From Eubacterium sp. An11 (GTDB taxonomy: Bacteria; Bacillota; Clostridia; Lachnospirales; Lachnospiraceae), in assembly GCF_002161065.1 (NCBI RefSeq), contig NZ_NFLV01000011.1, positions 55,858-119,857 of the forward strand: a stretch of 64,000 nucleotides of DNA. Direction: 5' to 3'. The first letter of the stretch is position 1; every line of letters begins with the position of its first letter. Of this stretch, positions 34,106 through 43,500 are shown piece after piece. Under the pieces are notes generated by a model. The model ran no database searches and was not told the DNA's origin. It saw only the letters and a program-made list of their open reading frames with translations. Made by a program: the position numbers and the translations under genes.

Positions 34106-35476
34106 ATGCTTAATATGATACATGGAAACCGGGAGGCCCTGGAGCGCCGGGAAGCATGGGAATGTCCGGAGCCTTCCGTCACAGAAAAGGAAATTGTCTC
34201 CATGAAAGACGCCGCCTGGCCGTCTCCGTTCCTGCCGGGACTGGAATATAACAGCCCGGCCCACGGCACATGGAATATCGTGCATACGGGAATGCTCATC
34301 CCGGGCTCCCATCAGATTTATGTCTGCGCGGCCAACTGCAACCGGGGTGTGGTTCTCACGGCAGCGGAAATGGGAGCGGTGGATCGTTTTTCCACCATTG
34401 CCCTCTGTGAGGAAGATCTCACCGACGGCAGAATGGAAGAGCTGGTCATCGACGGGGTATCGGAGATTTTGCATAAATTAAAACGGAAACCGACGGTGGT
34501 TCTGCTGTTTACCGTCTGTCTGCATCATTTTATGGGCTGCGATATCCCGTATATTTACCGGGCGCTCAGAGAGCGGTTCCCAGAACAGCGGTTTCTGGAA
34601 TGTTACATGGATCCGATCATGCAGAAAGGCGGCATGACGCCGGACCAGAAACTGCGGATGGCCATGTATGACTGCCTGGAAGAGAGGGAGAAAAATCCAC
34701 GCCAGATCAACATTGTGGGAAATGATCTGGCGCTGCAGCCGGACTGTGAGATGTTTGCGCTGCTTAAGGCCGGTGGATATACGGTAAAAGATATCACGGC
34801 CTGTGAGACTTTTGAAGAATATCTCTCCATGGCGGAGAGCTTTTTAAATATCGTCACGTACCCGGCGGCCAGGGCAGGAGGGGAGAAGCTCTCGGAACGT
34901 CTGGGGATGAAGTTCCTTTATTTACCACAGACCTTTGATTACCGGGAGATAGACCGGGAGCTGGCTCTGCTGGCTGAGACTCTGGGTCTTGCCGCGTCGG
35001 ACACGACGTCCCTGAGGGAAAAATGCGAGGCGAAGCTGGAGGAGACGAGAGCACTCCTTGACGGTATGCCGGTGGCGGTGGACGCGGCGGCAGCGCCGAG
35101 GGTATTGGGTCTTGCCCGGCTCCTTTTGTCCCACGGTTTTTCGGTGATCCGCATTTATGCGGACAGTTTTTCCCCGGAGGAAAAAGACGACTGGCAGTGG
35201 CTGAAAGACCATGCGCCGGAGGTGGAGGTATGTGCGACCATCCACGCCGGCATGCGGGTCCTGCCCCGGCGTCCGGAGCGGGTGCTTGCCATTGGACAGA
35301 AAGCGGCCTACTTCCATCAGACCGGGCACTTTGTCAACATGGTGGAAGGTGGCGGGCTGTACGGCTACGCCGGCATTCTGGAGCTCTGTGAGCGCATCCG
35401 GGATGCGTTTTATCATACCAGGGACACAAAAGACCTGATAGTACGAAAAGGATTGGGGTGTATGAGCTGCATATGA
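34106..35476 (+). CDS. NifD-like nitrogenase component 1 subunit 2
   Basis: A 456-residue nitrogenase component 1 family protein. It contains YNSPAHGTWNIVHTGMLIPG and YVCAANCNRGVVLTAAEMG, with C74 and C78 in the first P-cluster-like position, then FTVCLHHFMGCDIPY (C138, C145) in the second. It ends in an unusual GLGCMSCI, a terminal CxxC. No FeMo-cofactor-type cysteine/histidine pair is evident. The stop codon overlaps the start of the next gene (ATGA), so the two subunits are probably made in equal amounts. The homologue at 24258-25649 is the alpha-type subunit of the first set. Confidence 0.83.
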   Translation: MLNMIHGNREALERREAWECPEPSVTEKEIVSMKDAAWPSPFLPGLEYNSPAHGTWNIVHTGMLIPGSHQIYVCAANCNRGVVLTAAEMGAVDRFSTIALCEEDLTDGRMEELVIDGVSEILHKLKRKPTVVLLFTVCLHHFMGCDIPYIYRALRERFPEQRFLECYMDPIMQKGGMTPDQKLRMAMYDCLEEREKNPRQINIVGNDLALQPDCEMFALLKAGGYTVKDITACETFEEYLSMAESFLNIVTYPAARAGGEKLSERLGMKFLYLPQTFDYREIDRELALLAETLGLAASDTTSLREKCEAKLEETRALLDGMPVAVDAAAAPRVLGLARLLLSHGFSVIRIYADSFSPEEKDDWQWLKDHAPEVEVCATIHAGMRVLPRRPERVLAIGQKAAYFHQTGHFVNMVEGGGLYGYAGILELCERIRDAFYHTRDTKDLIVRKGLGCMSCI

Positions 35477-37446
35477 AACAGGTATCAGTAATCCTATCAA
35501 CTTACACGGCGGACGTCTCCGGCGTCTGCTCAGCCCTCTATGAGCTGGGCGGCATGGTGGTCATTCATGATCCTTCCGGATGCAATTCCACCTACAATAC
35601 CCATGATGAACCCCGCTGGTATGACCAGGACAGTCTGGTCTTTATCTCCGGCCTGTCGGAAATCGACGCCATCATGGGAAACGATGAGAAATTTATGGAT
35701 GATATCGTCCGGGCGGCGAAAGAATTATCGCCGCGGTTTATCGCCCTGGTCCGCACGCCGGTTCCCATGATGATCGGGACGGACTTTGAGGCGATACGGG
35801 ATATCATTGCCCGGGAGACCGGGCTTCCGGTATTTTACTTTGCCACCAACGGCATGCACTCCTATGTGCAGGGCGCGGGAATGGCCATGAAGACAATCGC
35901 GGAAGAAATGGTGGCGGAGCCGCCGGAGAAGATGCCGGCCGGCAAAATAGCAGCGCCGCCGGCTTCGATGAAGATCAATCTGCTGGGCGTGACGCCGCTG
36001 GACTTTTCTGTCAACAGCACCCTCTCGTCCATGCAGGCGTTTTTTGAACACCGCGGCTGCAGGATCATCAGCACCTTCGCCATGGGAAGCAGCCCGGAGG
36101 CAGTCAGCCGCGCGGGAGAAGCAGATGTCAATGTGGTAGTTTCTTCGGTAGGCCTTCCTGCGGCAAAGGTGCTTTATGAGCGCTTTGGCACGCCTTATGT
36201 GGCCGGAATGCCGGTGGAACCGTTTGCCGATGAGCTGCTTTCTTCCATGAAAGCGGCGAGGCGGGACGGCCGGTGCCGGGTGGCTTACCGGGCGTCCCGG
36301 GACGAAGCGGATGCGGCCGGTGGCGATCCGGAGAGTGTCGCTGCTGCCGGCACATCTGCAGTCCGGCAGCCGGCAGAAATAAAAAGTCCGGAAGAAGCTG
36401 CGGTTTACCTGATCGGAGAAGCCGTTATCACGCAGTCTCTGGCCCGGGCGGTCAGCGAGAGCAGCGGTTGTAAGACACGGGTGATCTGCCCCCTGGAAAC
36501 AGAAGAGGAGCTGATGGATCCGGAGAGCTGCCTTCGGCTGGAAAGTGAGGAGGAGATCGCCGTGGCCCTTCGCGGGGCGGCGGGGATCATCGCCGATCCC
36601 ATGTACCGGCCCATCTGCCCGGAAGGGGTGCCTTTTTATCCTCTGCCGCATGAGGCATTTTCGGGAAGAATTTACCGGAAAGACATTCCGGATCTTTGCA
36701 GCGTACGGTTTCTCACCGGCTGGATGGAGGAAAACGGTTTGACGGAAGGCCGGTTTTCCAGGACAGAGATGCTGTTGGGAAGCGAGGCCATGGACAAGTT
36801 GAAAAAAGCCCGGGTGGCGGTCTTTGGCGTCGGCGGCGTCGGCGGATACGTGGTGGAAGCGCTGGCAAGAAGCGGCGTGGGAGCCTTTGTTCTTATTGAC
36901 AAAGACAGGGTCAGCCGTTCTAATTTAAACAGACAGATCATTGCCACGGAAGATACCATCGGGCGGCTGAAAGTGGATGTGATGCGGGAAAGGATCCGGT
37001 CTATTAATCCGGACGCTGAAGTGGAGGTACACCCTTGTTTCTATCTGCCGGAAAAGGCTGAAGATTTTGATTTTGCCTCCTACTCCTACGTGGTGGACGC
37101 CATAGATACGGTGACGGCCAAGATTGATATTGCTGTGCAGGCCCGGAAAGCGGGAGTGCCGGTCATCAGCTGTATGGGCGCCGGTAATAAGCTGGATCCG
37201 ACCCGGTTTGAGGTGGCGGATATTTACAAAACCTCTGTCTGTCCACTGGCCAGGGTCATGCGCCGGGAACTGAAGAAACGGAACGTGAAAAAGCTGAAAG
37301 TGGTTTATTCCCGGGAAGAGGCCATCAAGACCGGCTCCCGTATGCCGGGAAGCGTCGCTTTTGTGCCGTCTGCGGCGGGACTTGTCGCCGCCGGGGAGGT
37401 CATCCGGGATCTCATTGACGGCAAACAGGACATTCAGGAGAAATGA
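35473..37446 (+). CDS. NifK-like subunit fused to a ThiF/TcdA-type E1 domain
   Basis: A 657-residue fusion. Residues 1 to about 290 are nitrogenase component 1-like with HDPSGCNSTYNTHDEPRW (C37) and RTPVPMMIGTD, the latter lacking the second P-cluster cysteine as in NifK1. A linker region of about 290-420 with a possible further nitrogenase-fold segment follows. From about 425 there is a complete E1-like adenylating domain: FSRTEMLLGSEAMDKL, the nucleotide-binding VFGVGGVGGYVVEALARSG (near 452), LIDKDRVSRSNLNRQ and VVDAIDTVTAK. This is closest to tRNA threonylcarbamoyladenosine dehydratase TcdA. A 4-base ATGA overlap with nifD2 decides the start. No stop or frameshift separates the parts. Confidence 0.85.
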   Translation: MKQVSVILSTYTADVSGVCSALYELGGMVVIHDPSGCNSTYNTHDEPRWYDQDSLVFISGLSEIDAIMGNDEKFMDDIVRAAKELSPRFIALVRTPVPMMIGTDFEAIRDIIARETGLPVFYFATNGMHSYVQGAGMAMKTIAEEMVAEPPEKMPAGKIAAPPASMKINLLGVTPLDFSVNSTLSSMQAFFEHRGCRIISTFAMGSSPEAVSRAGEADVNVVVSSVGLPAAKVLYERFGTPYVAGMPVEPFADELLSSMKAARRDGRCRVAYRASRDEADAAGGDPESVAAAGTSAVRQPAEIKSPEEAAVYLIGEAVITQSLARAVSESSGCKTRVICPLETEEELMDPESCLRLESEEEIAVALRGAAGIIADPMYRPICPEGVPFYPLPHEAFSGRIYRKDIPDLCSVRFLTGWMEENGLTEGRFSRTEMLLGSEAMDKLKKARVAVFGVGGVGGYVVEALARSGVGAFVLIDKDRVSRSNLNRQIIATEDTIGRLKVDVMRERIRSINPDAEVEVHPCFYLPEKAEDFDFASYSYVVDAIDTVTAKIDIAVQARKAGVPVISCMGAGNKLDPTRFEVADIYKTSVCPLARVMRRELKKRNVKKLKVVYSREEAIKTGSRMPGSVAFVPSAAGLVAAGEVIRDLIDGKQDIQEK

Positions 37447-37456
37447 GGATGATCAT

Positions 37457-38494
37457 ATGGATATTGTCAGCCGGTTTTTAAAAGAGAGGACCTTATCAGA
37501 AGAAGAATTTGTTCTGCTGCTGCAGCAGTCCGGAGATGCTGCCGTGCGGGAAACACTGCGCCGGGAGGCTCTCGCTCTCTGCCGGAACTATTATGGCAAT
37601 CAGGTTTACATCCGGGGCCTTATCGAGTTCACCAATTATTGTAAGAATAACTGTTATTACTGTGGCATCCGCCGGGATAATCCTCATGTGCGCAGATACC
37701 GTCTGAGCACGGAAGAGATCCTTTCCTGCTGCAGGGAGGGATATGGCCTTGGATACAGGACCTTTGTGCTGCAGGGCGGGGAAGATCCGTATTTTACCGA
37801 TGAAAGGATGACGGAGCTGATCCGGCAGATCAGGGAAGAGTATCCGGATTGTGCCATTACTCTGTCCATCGGGGAACGGGAAAAGGACAGCTACCGGAAA
37901 TTCCGGGAAGCCGGAGCAGACAGGTATCTGCTCCGCCATGAGACGGCCGATGCGGCTCATTACCGCAGTCTGCATCCGGAGGGGATGAATTTTTCCCACC
38001 GGATTCAGTGCCTGTATGATCTGAAAGAGCTGGGCTATCAGGTGGGTGCGGGATTTATGGTCGGATCCCCGGGACAGAAACTGGAACACATGGCGAAAGA
38101 CCTGCTGTTTTTGCAAAAACTGCAGCCGGAGATGGTGGGGATCGGTCCCTTTATTCCACACCATGATACCCGCTATGCCAAAGAACAGGCGGGCAGCGTG
38201 GAGATGACACTGTTTCTTCTCTCCGTCATCCGGATTCTTCTTCCCAAAGTGCTGCTGCCGGCAACCACAGCTTTGGGTACGATGGATCCTGTCGGACGGG
38301 AAAAAGGACTGCTGGCCGGGGCAAATGTCATCATGCCAAATCTGTCTCCGGAGAAAAACCGGAAGGATTACAGTCTTTACGATAATAAGATCTGCACGGG
38401 TGAGGAGGCGGCTCAAAGTATTGCCTCCCTCAGAAAAAGAGTGGAGTCTGTGGGATGTCAGGTGGTGACAGACCGGGGAGACGCCGTAAGATAA
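37457..38494 (+). CDS. hydE: HydE-like radical SAM protein
   Basis: A 345-residue radical S-adenosylmethionine enzyme of the HydE/BioB/PylB branch. The cluster motif is NYCKNNCYYCGIRRDN (C62, C66, C69), followed by the SAM-binding LQGGEDPYF segment and HETADAAHYRSLHP, typical of HydE, the [FeFe]-hydrogenase H-cluster maturase. PylB is a possible alternative. HydF, HydG and hydrogenase genes are absent here. The ATG at 37457 follows GAGGATGATC, 10 bases after the previous stop. It is the last gene before a terminator, so it is probably the 3' end of the long operon. Confidence 0.85.
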   Translation: MDIVSRFLKERTLSEEEFVLLLQQSGDAAVRETLRREALALCRNYYGNQVYIRGLIEFTNYCKNNCYYCGIRRDNPHVRRYRLSTEEILSCCREGYGLGYRTFVLQGGEDPYFTDERMTELIRQIREEYPDCAITLSIGEREKDSYRKFREAGADRYLLRHETADAAHYRSLHPEGMNFSHRIQCLYDLKELGYQVGAGFMVGSPGQKLEHMAKDLLFLQKLQPEMVGIGPFIPHHDTRYAKEQAGSVEMTLFLLSVIRILLPKVLLPATTALGTMDPVGREKGLLAGANVIMPNLSPEKNRKDYSLYDNKICTGEEAAQSIASLRKRVESVGCQVVTDRGDAVR

Positions 38495-38506
38495 ACAAAA
38501 AAGAAT

Positions 38507-38595
38507 GCCAGATACACGAAAAAACAGCTGCTGCGGATATGAGAGGTCAGTCTGAGATCCGGGGAAACAGTTGTGGAGTGTGTCTGGCCTTTTTT
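38507..38595 (+). terminator. terminator after the metallocluster locus
   Basis: GCCAGATACAC (38507-38517) pairs with GTGTGTCTGGC (38578-38588) and is followed by CTTTTTTG. The loop is long (about 60 bases), so it may be a structured 3' end rather than a minimal terminator. Confidence 0.6.
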
Positions 38596-38688
38596 GTGGG
38601 AAAATTCATTGAGATTTTTCTCTTTCGCAGAAAACCCCGCGGAATTTTTTTATGGCAGCTGTTGTTTGCAGAATCATTACGTATTGCG

Positions 38689-38718
38689 TTGACACTACTC
38701 TTTTACAGGTTGTATAAT
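38689..38718 (+). promoter_or_regulatory. promoter of the hybrid histidine kinase
   Basis: Perfect TTGACA (38689-38694) and perfect TATAAT (38713-38718), 18 bases apart, 31 bases before the kinase start. This marks the kinase as the start of a new transcription unit. Confidence 0.85.
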
Positions 38719-38749
38719 TTATAAAAAATAATGTTTTTGGGGAGAGAGC

Positions 38750-40510
38750 ATGAGAGAGTTTACAAATAGTCTGGCGGCCCGTGCTGATTTCCTGCTGGCG
38801 TTTTTCATTCTGCTGGCGGCGGTGGTGGCGGCGGCCGGACTGATCAGATATATTTTGCGAAAAAATACAGAGAGACGCGGACACGTCACAGAAGCACATC
38901 AGTTATATTCTTTTTTGTCTGACAATCCATTTCAGGTGTATGTTCTGGTGCGGGGAAAAGATGCCTTCCCGCTGTTTGTTTCCGATAATGTGGAGCGGAT
39001 TCTCGGTTTGGATAAAAGCGATATCCTTACGGACGTCTTTGCCATTGCCCGGTGCATGGAGGCGGAGGAATCCGGCAAACTGGAGAAGCTTTACAGGGGA
39101 TGGGACAGAAAAGAACCTCTGGAAGTGGATTTCCCCTATGTAAACAGAAAAAATCAAAAAAAAGGAGACGCCTTTCTGCGGGTGGATTATTCGGCCGGCA
39201 CAGATGTTTTTACCATAGTCATAGAAGATATTACCAGGCGGAAGGCGGAAGAAAATAGTCTTAGGGAGAAACTTTCCCATGCGGAGGCAGAGAATGATGC
39301 CAAGACAGAGTTCCTCTCGGAGATGTCCCATGAGATCCGCACGCCGATGAATGGGATTTTGGGGCTTTTGGAACTGGCGAAGATGGATCTGTCCAATACG
39401 GAGGCATTGAGGGAGTATCTGGATAAGACGCAGAATCTGTCCCGGTTTCTTCTGAATCTGATCAACGACATTCTGGATCTGACACGGATTGAGAGTGGAA
39501 AGATTCAGCTGGAACAGGAGAGCTTTGATCTGATCGCCATGGCGCAGAAGCTTCGTGCCATGTTCCAGAAGACCATCCGGGAAAAGAACCTGCATTTTGA
39601 ACTGCGGGTGGAAGGATTTGATATCCGGTGGGTCACCGGAGATGAGATGCGTCTGAGCCAGGTGATCATCAATTTTCTGTCCAACGCCGTGAAATTTACG
39701 GAACCGGGAGGAAGCGTGATCCTCACTTTTCGTCAGATGGAGAAGATTGAGAATCATCTGCGCCTGATGATTCAGGTGAGAGATACCGGAAAGGGCATTG
39801 AGCCGGAGTTTCTGACGCACATTTTCCGGCCTTTTGAGCAGGAGAGCAGCATGATCGCCAAAAAATACGGCGGGAGTGGTCTGGGCATGTCCATTGCGGA
39901 TAATATCATCCGTCTGATGGGCGGGCAGATTGTCATTGACAGCGAGGTGGGCAAAGGCAGTGATTTTACGGTGTTTTTATCGCTGCCGGTGGCAGAGCCG
40001 GAGGAGAGCGGCGCGCGGGAAAAAGAGGTCCGAAGCGGCAGAGTGCCGGAGCAGGAAGAAGAATTCTGGTACCTGAAAGGCGCCCATGTGCTGCTGGCGG
40101 AAGATAATGATATCAATGCCAGGATCACCATGGCGATTCTGGATAAGGCCGGCGTGCACACTGACCGGGTTCTCACAGGACTGCAGGCGGTGGAAACTTT
40201 CACAGCCAGCGAGGAAGGTTTTTACGATGTGATCCTCATGGATATCCAGATGCCGGAGATGGACGGATGGGAAGCGACAAAACAGATACGGAAGCTGCCC
40301 CGGAAGGATGCCCGGTTTATTCCGATTTATGCGCTTTCCGCCAATTCCTATGTGGAGGATAAGAGACATTCCATGGCGGTGGGGATGAATGATCATATCG
40401 CCAAACCGATAGATTTTAATGAGCTGAAGAAAAAGATGGGGGCGGCCGTCCGTGACAGCCGCAATGCGTGGAATGCCAGCCGGAAGGTGGGCGTTGAGCA
40501 CAAAGGATAG
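38750..40510 (+). CDS. membrane-anchored hybrid sensor histidine kinase
   Basis: A 586-residue protein with one N-terminal membrane span (about residues 13-34). A PAS-like sensor region runs to about 170, then a short coiled coil. The HisKA domain has the phospho-accepting His194 (EMSHEIRTPMNGILGLLELA). The HATPase has its N box (FLSNAVKFT), DTGKGI and GSGLGMSIA. The C-terminal receiver domain has D498 (VILMDIQMPEMDGWEA). There is no output DNA-binding domain, so a phosphotransfer partner must be elsewhere. The large surface-protein gene follows 47 bases downstream; the link is by position only. Confidence 0.92.
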   Translation: MREFTNSLAARADFLLAFFILLAAVVAAAGLIRYILRKNTERRGHVTEAHQLYSFLSDNPFQVYVLVRGKDAFPLFVSDNVERILGLDKSDILTDVFAIARCMEAEESGKLEKLYRGWDRKEPLEVDFPYVNRKNQKKGDAFLRVDYSAGTDVFTIVIEDITRRKAEENSLREKLSHAEAENDAKTEFLSEMSHEIRTPMNGILGLLELAKMDLSNTEALREYLDKTQNLSRFLLNLINDILDLTRIESGKIQLEQESFDLIAMAQKLRAMFQKTIREKNLHFELRVEGFDIRWVTGDEMRLSQVIINFLSNAVKFTEPGGSVILTFRQMEKIENHLRLMIQVRDTGKGIEPEFLTHIFRPFEQESSMIAKKYGGSGLGMSIADNIIRLMGGQIVIDSEVGKGSDFTVFLSLPVAEPEESGAREKEVRSGRVPEQEEEFWYLKGAHVLLAEDNDINARITMAILDKAGVHTDRVLTGLQAVETFTASEEGFYDVILMDIQMPEMDGWEATKQIRKLPRKDARFIPIYALSANSYVEDKRHSMAVGMNDHIAKPIDFNELKKKMGAAVRDSRNAWNASRKVGVEHKG

Positions 40511-40557
40511 TCTGCATGTGGAGTTTTCCACGGCCGCGGGCAGAGGGAGTATGGAGA

Positions 40558-43500
40558 ATGAATAAGATCAAAGAATATTTACAAAAGAAAAAAGGGTTCT
40601 GGCCGGCGCTGCTTCTGGTACTTCTGGTGCTACTCCTGTGCCTGGTGGTCGCACTGCGGGCGGGAAAGCTTCAGAATATGTTCAATCCCGACTCCTTTGC
40701 ACAGCGGGAAGAACAGGATGAGGAATTTGATCCGGAAGGATATGGACTGCAGGAAGATGGCAGGGACCAGGGGGAAGATGACAGCACCGAGGAGAATTCT
40801 TTTGAGCAGGGAGAGAATCAGGAAAAAAAGATTCAGAACCTTGATCTGAACGAGCAGTCCGGGGAACAGCAGACGGACAGAAAAGAGGAGGGAAACGAGC
40901 AGAGAATCCTCTATGTGGATCAGAAGGTCGGAGAAGGTATGGAACGGCAGACAAAAACCGGGGACAACGAAAATGCCGGCACTCCGGAGAAAACCGGTGA
41001 GGACAGCCGGAAAGAAACGCCGGGCGGACAGCAGGAAGAGTCAGATCAGCCGGACCATGCCGCTCCTCAGCCGGGCGGACAGGAACCGGGAAACACGCCG
41101 GGGGATTCCGGTGAGGAAGGCGGCAGCGACAGCAGCAGCGACGGAGATGGAGAAAATAACGGTTCTTCCCACCCGGATGGTGGAGAAGAAGGAGGCGCCT
41201 GGGTGGCGGAAGAGCTCACAGTTACCTATTACCGCAATCAGGATGCCGTTTCCCTTTATAAGGAGCAGGTGCCATCGGAGTCTTATGTCAGAGGAAATAT
41301 CACGGTGACATCCCATTGGGTGGAAAAAGGGAATCCATCCAACAAAAAGACAGAGGAGGAGACGGACTTTACTCTGGAGGCCATTCCGGAGGAGTATGCC
41401 CACAGACTCACAGATGCCGATGTGAATAAGAGCTTTTCTCTGACTGTCACCTGCCAGGGACTGACCGGCACGGTGACCTGTGTGATCAAAAATGATTATA
41501 TCCGTTATACAGGGATGCATGTGTCTTACAATTCCTCCCCGATGTATGTGACGGGGGAGACGTTGTTTCAGGGACAGGAGATCAACGATGCGTCCATCAG
41601 AAATGCTATCACTCTTGATGTTTACGGAAGAACAGTGCAGGGTGGTCAGGAGGTATATCTTCCCGACGAAAAGAACTATCAGATTGAATTCCCGGAAGAG
41701 ACCGGCGGCGTGGCAGCTAAAAAAGAAGATGGAAGCCAGTGGACGGCGGATATTTTATACTGCGGTCCCGGCGAGGGATCTTCGGTGGTGCTCCGCGGAA
41801 CAGACGCCGTCCGATACAGCGTCAGGGATTACAGACTGACTGTCATGTATGATGAGAATACTGTTCTGGATACCATTTATACGGATGACAAAACAGTGGT
41901 GTTAAACGGAACTTATGACGGCAGATGTCCGTATAATGAGATGGTGGAGAGATTACAGAAAAACGGAAAATATATGACCAATGCGGACGGATACCTGACA
42001 GATCTGTTCTATGGCTGGTCTTCCCGTTATCCGGCAGTGGTGGACAACCGGGAGATTTCTTATACGTTCCGGGAAGGGCAGCATACACAGATCATGTATG
42101 CAATTCCCCTGGCTCCGCTTTTATCGGAAGGGTATCTGGTAAAGACAGAAGGGGATGACCAGGTGCTGACCGGCTATGTACCTGACAAAAAAACAGAGCG
42201 CCTGGATGTGCCTTACGGAATCACCCGTGTGGATCTTGGAGAAGATTTTCAGATTTCCGAGGAGGCCGGAGGGGTGAAGGTGCTGGCGTTGTCAGCTACG
42301 GTAAACAGTGTTAACCTGTCTGCTGCTGGAAAGAAGTTTCCGATGCTGAAAGAATATTCTCTGTTTCCGCTGGGACAAAGCAGTGTGGACAATTCGGAGA
42401 AAAATCACATTTTCAGTACAGAAGACGGTCTTCTGTACTCCCGGGATCAATCCATTCTCTGGAAAGTCCCGGCGGATTGTCAGAGCTTTGATATAGAAGA
42501 AACGGTAGAGACCATTGCGGAGGGCGCTCTGTCCGATGCGGCGGAAGGAACAAAAGATAATGAGACTCTCGAGATCACCATGCACGGGCAGAATCCTCCG
42601 GAGCTTGTCAGATCAGAAACGGCACCGGTATTTGGCGGCAGCGGCTGTCAGGTGCAGGTGGAAGTGCCGGAGACGGAAACCGGCGTGGTGAAAGATCTGA
42701 TTTATAAAAGATATCTGTCTTCCTGGGGAGCGGTTTTTGACGAGGAACTGGGAGCGGCCGGTGCGGCGTCGGCGTGTATTTCCACGAAAGATCACGCGTC
42801 AGACCGGTATGAGAATAACGGCGGAGATGTGTATGCTGTTTCCGGCGGTTCCCGGAGCCTTGCCTTCATTACCAGAGACAGCGGAAACATTTATAATGTG
42901 CCGGAAGATGTGGAGGGTATAGAACCCTACGCCTTCGCTGAGCCGGGAGAGGTTCAGTTTGTCAATGTGGGAGAGAATATCGGGCGGCTGGAAAGCTGTA
43001 GTTTTGCCACTCTGGAGGGGGAATCCCTGCAGGGCGTTCAGATCAGCGGGGATGAGCCCATAGAGATTGACCGGTATGTGGCCGGAGAACAGGCGCCCCG
43101 GGGCATCAGGTTTTATATTTCTCTGGCCCAGAACCAGACGTCCGGATGGGTGAGACGGTTCACCGAGGATTATGGAGCCGAGATGGCGGAGAGTATGCTC
43201 ACTCTGGCGGAAGGCTCCCTGTTTATTGACGGACAGGGCTGCGCTTATCTGGAACAGGATGACCATGCGCTGACACTCTGCAGTGTGCCGGAAGATCTGG
43301 AAGAATATGAAATTCCGTCAGGATATACCCTGAACAATGTGGCGGACGGCGCCTTTGCCTGGTGTCAGAATCTGATTTATCTGGAGCTGCCGGATGTGAC
43401 CCGGGTGGGAAAACATGCGTTTGACAACTGTACCGGACTGGAGATTCTTGTTTTGAGTCATCCGGATCTGGAAGAAATTCCTGAGGCTTTTGCCGGCTGT

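Noticed and set aside
35725..36651. Long antisense reading frame (308 codons) within the NifK2 fusion gene
   Set aside because: Long open antisense frames are expected in this G/C-rich coding stretch; the translation is rich in Arg/His/Cys without motifs and the sense protein is certain.
23451..37446. A true nitrogen-fixing nitrogenase
   Set aside because: NifB, NifE and NifN are absent. The NifK-like proteins lack a P-cluster cysteine, and the FeMo-cofactor ligands are not evident. The iron proteins are also short.
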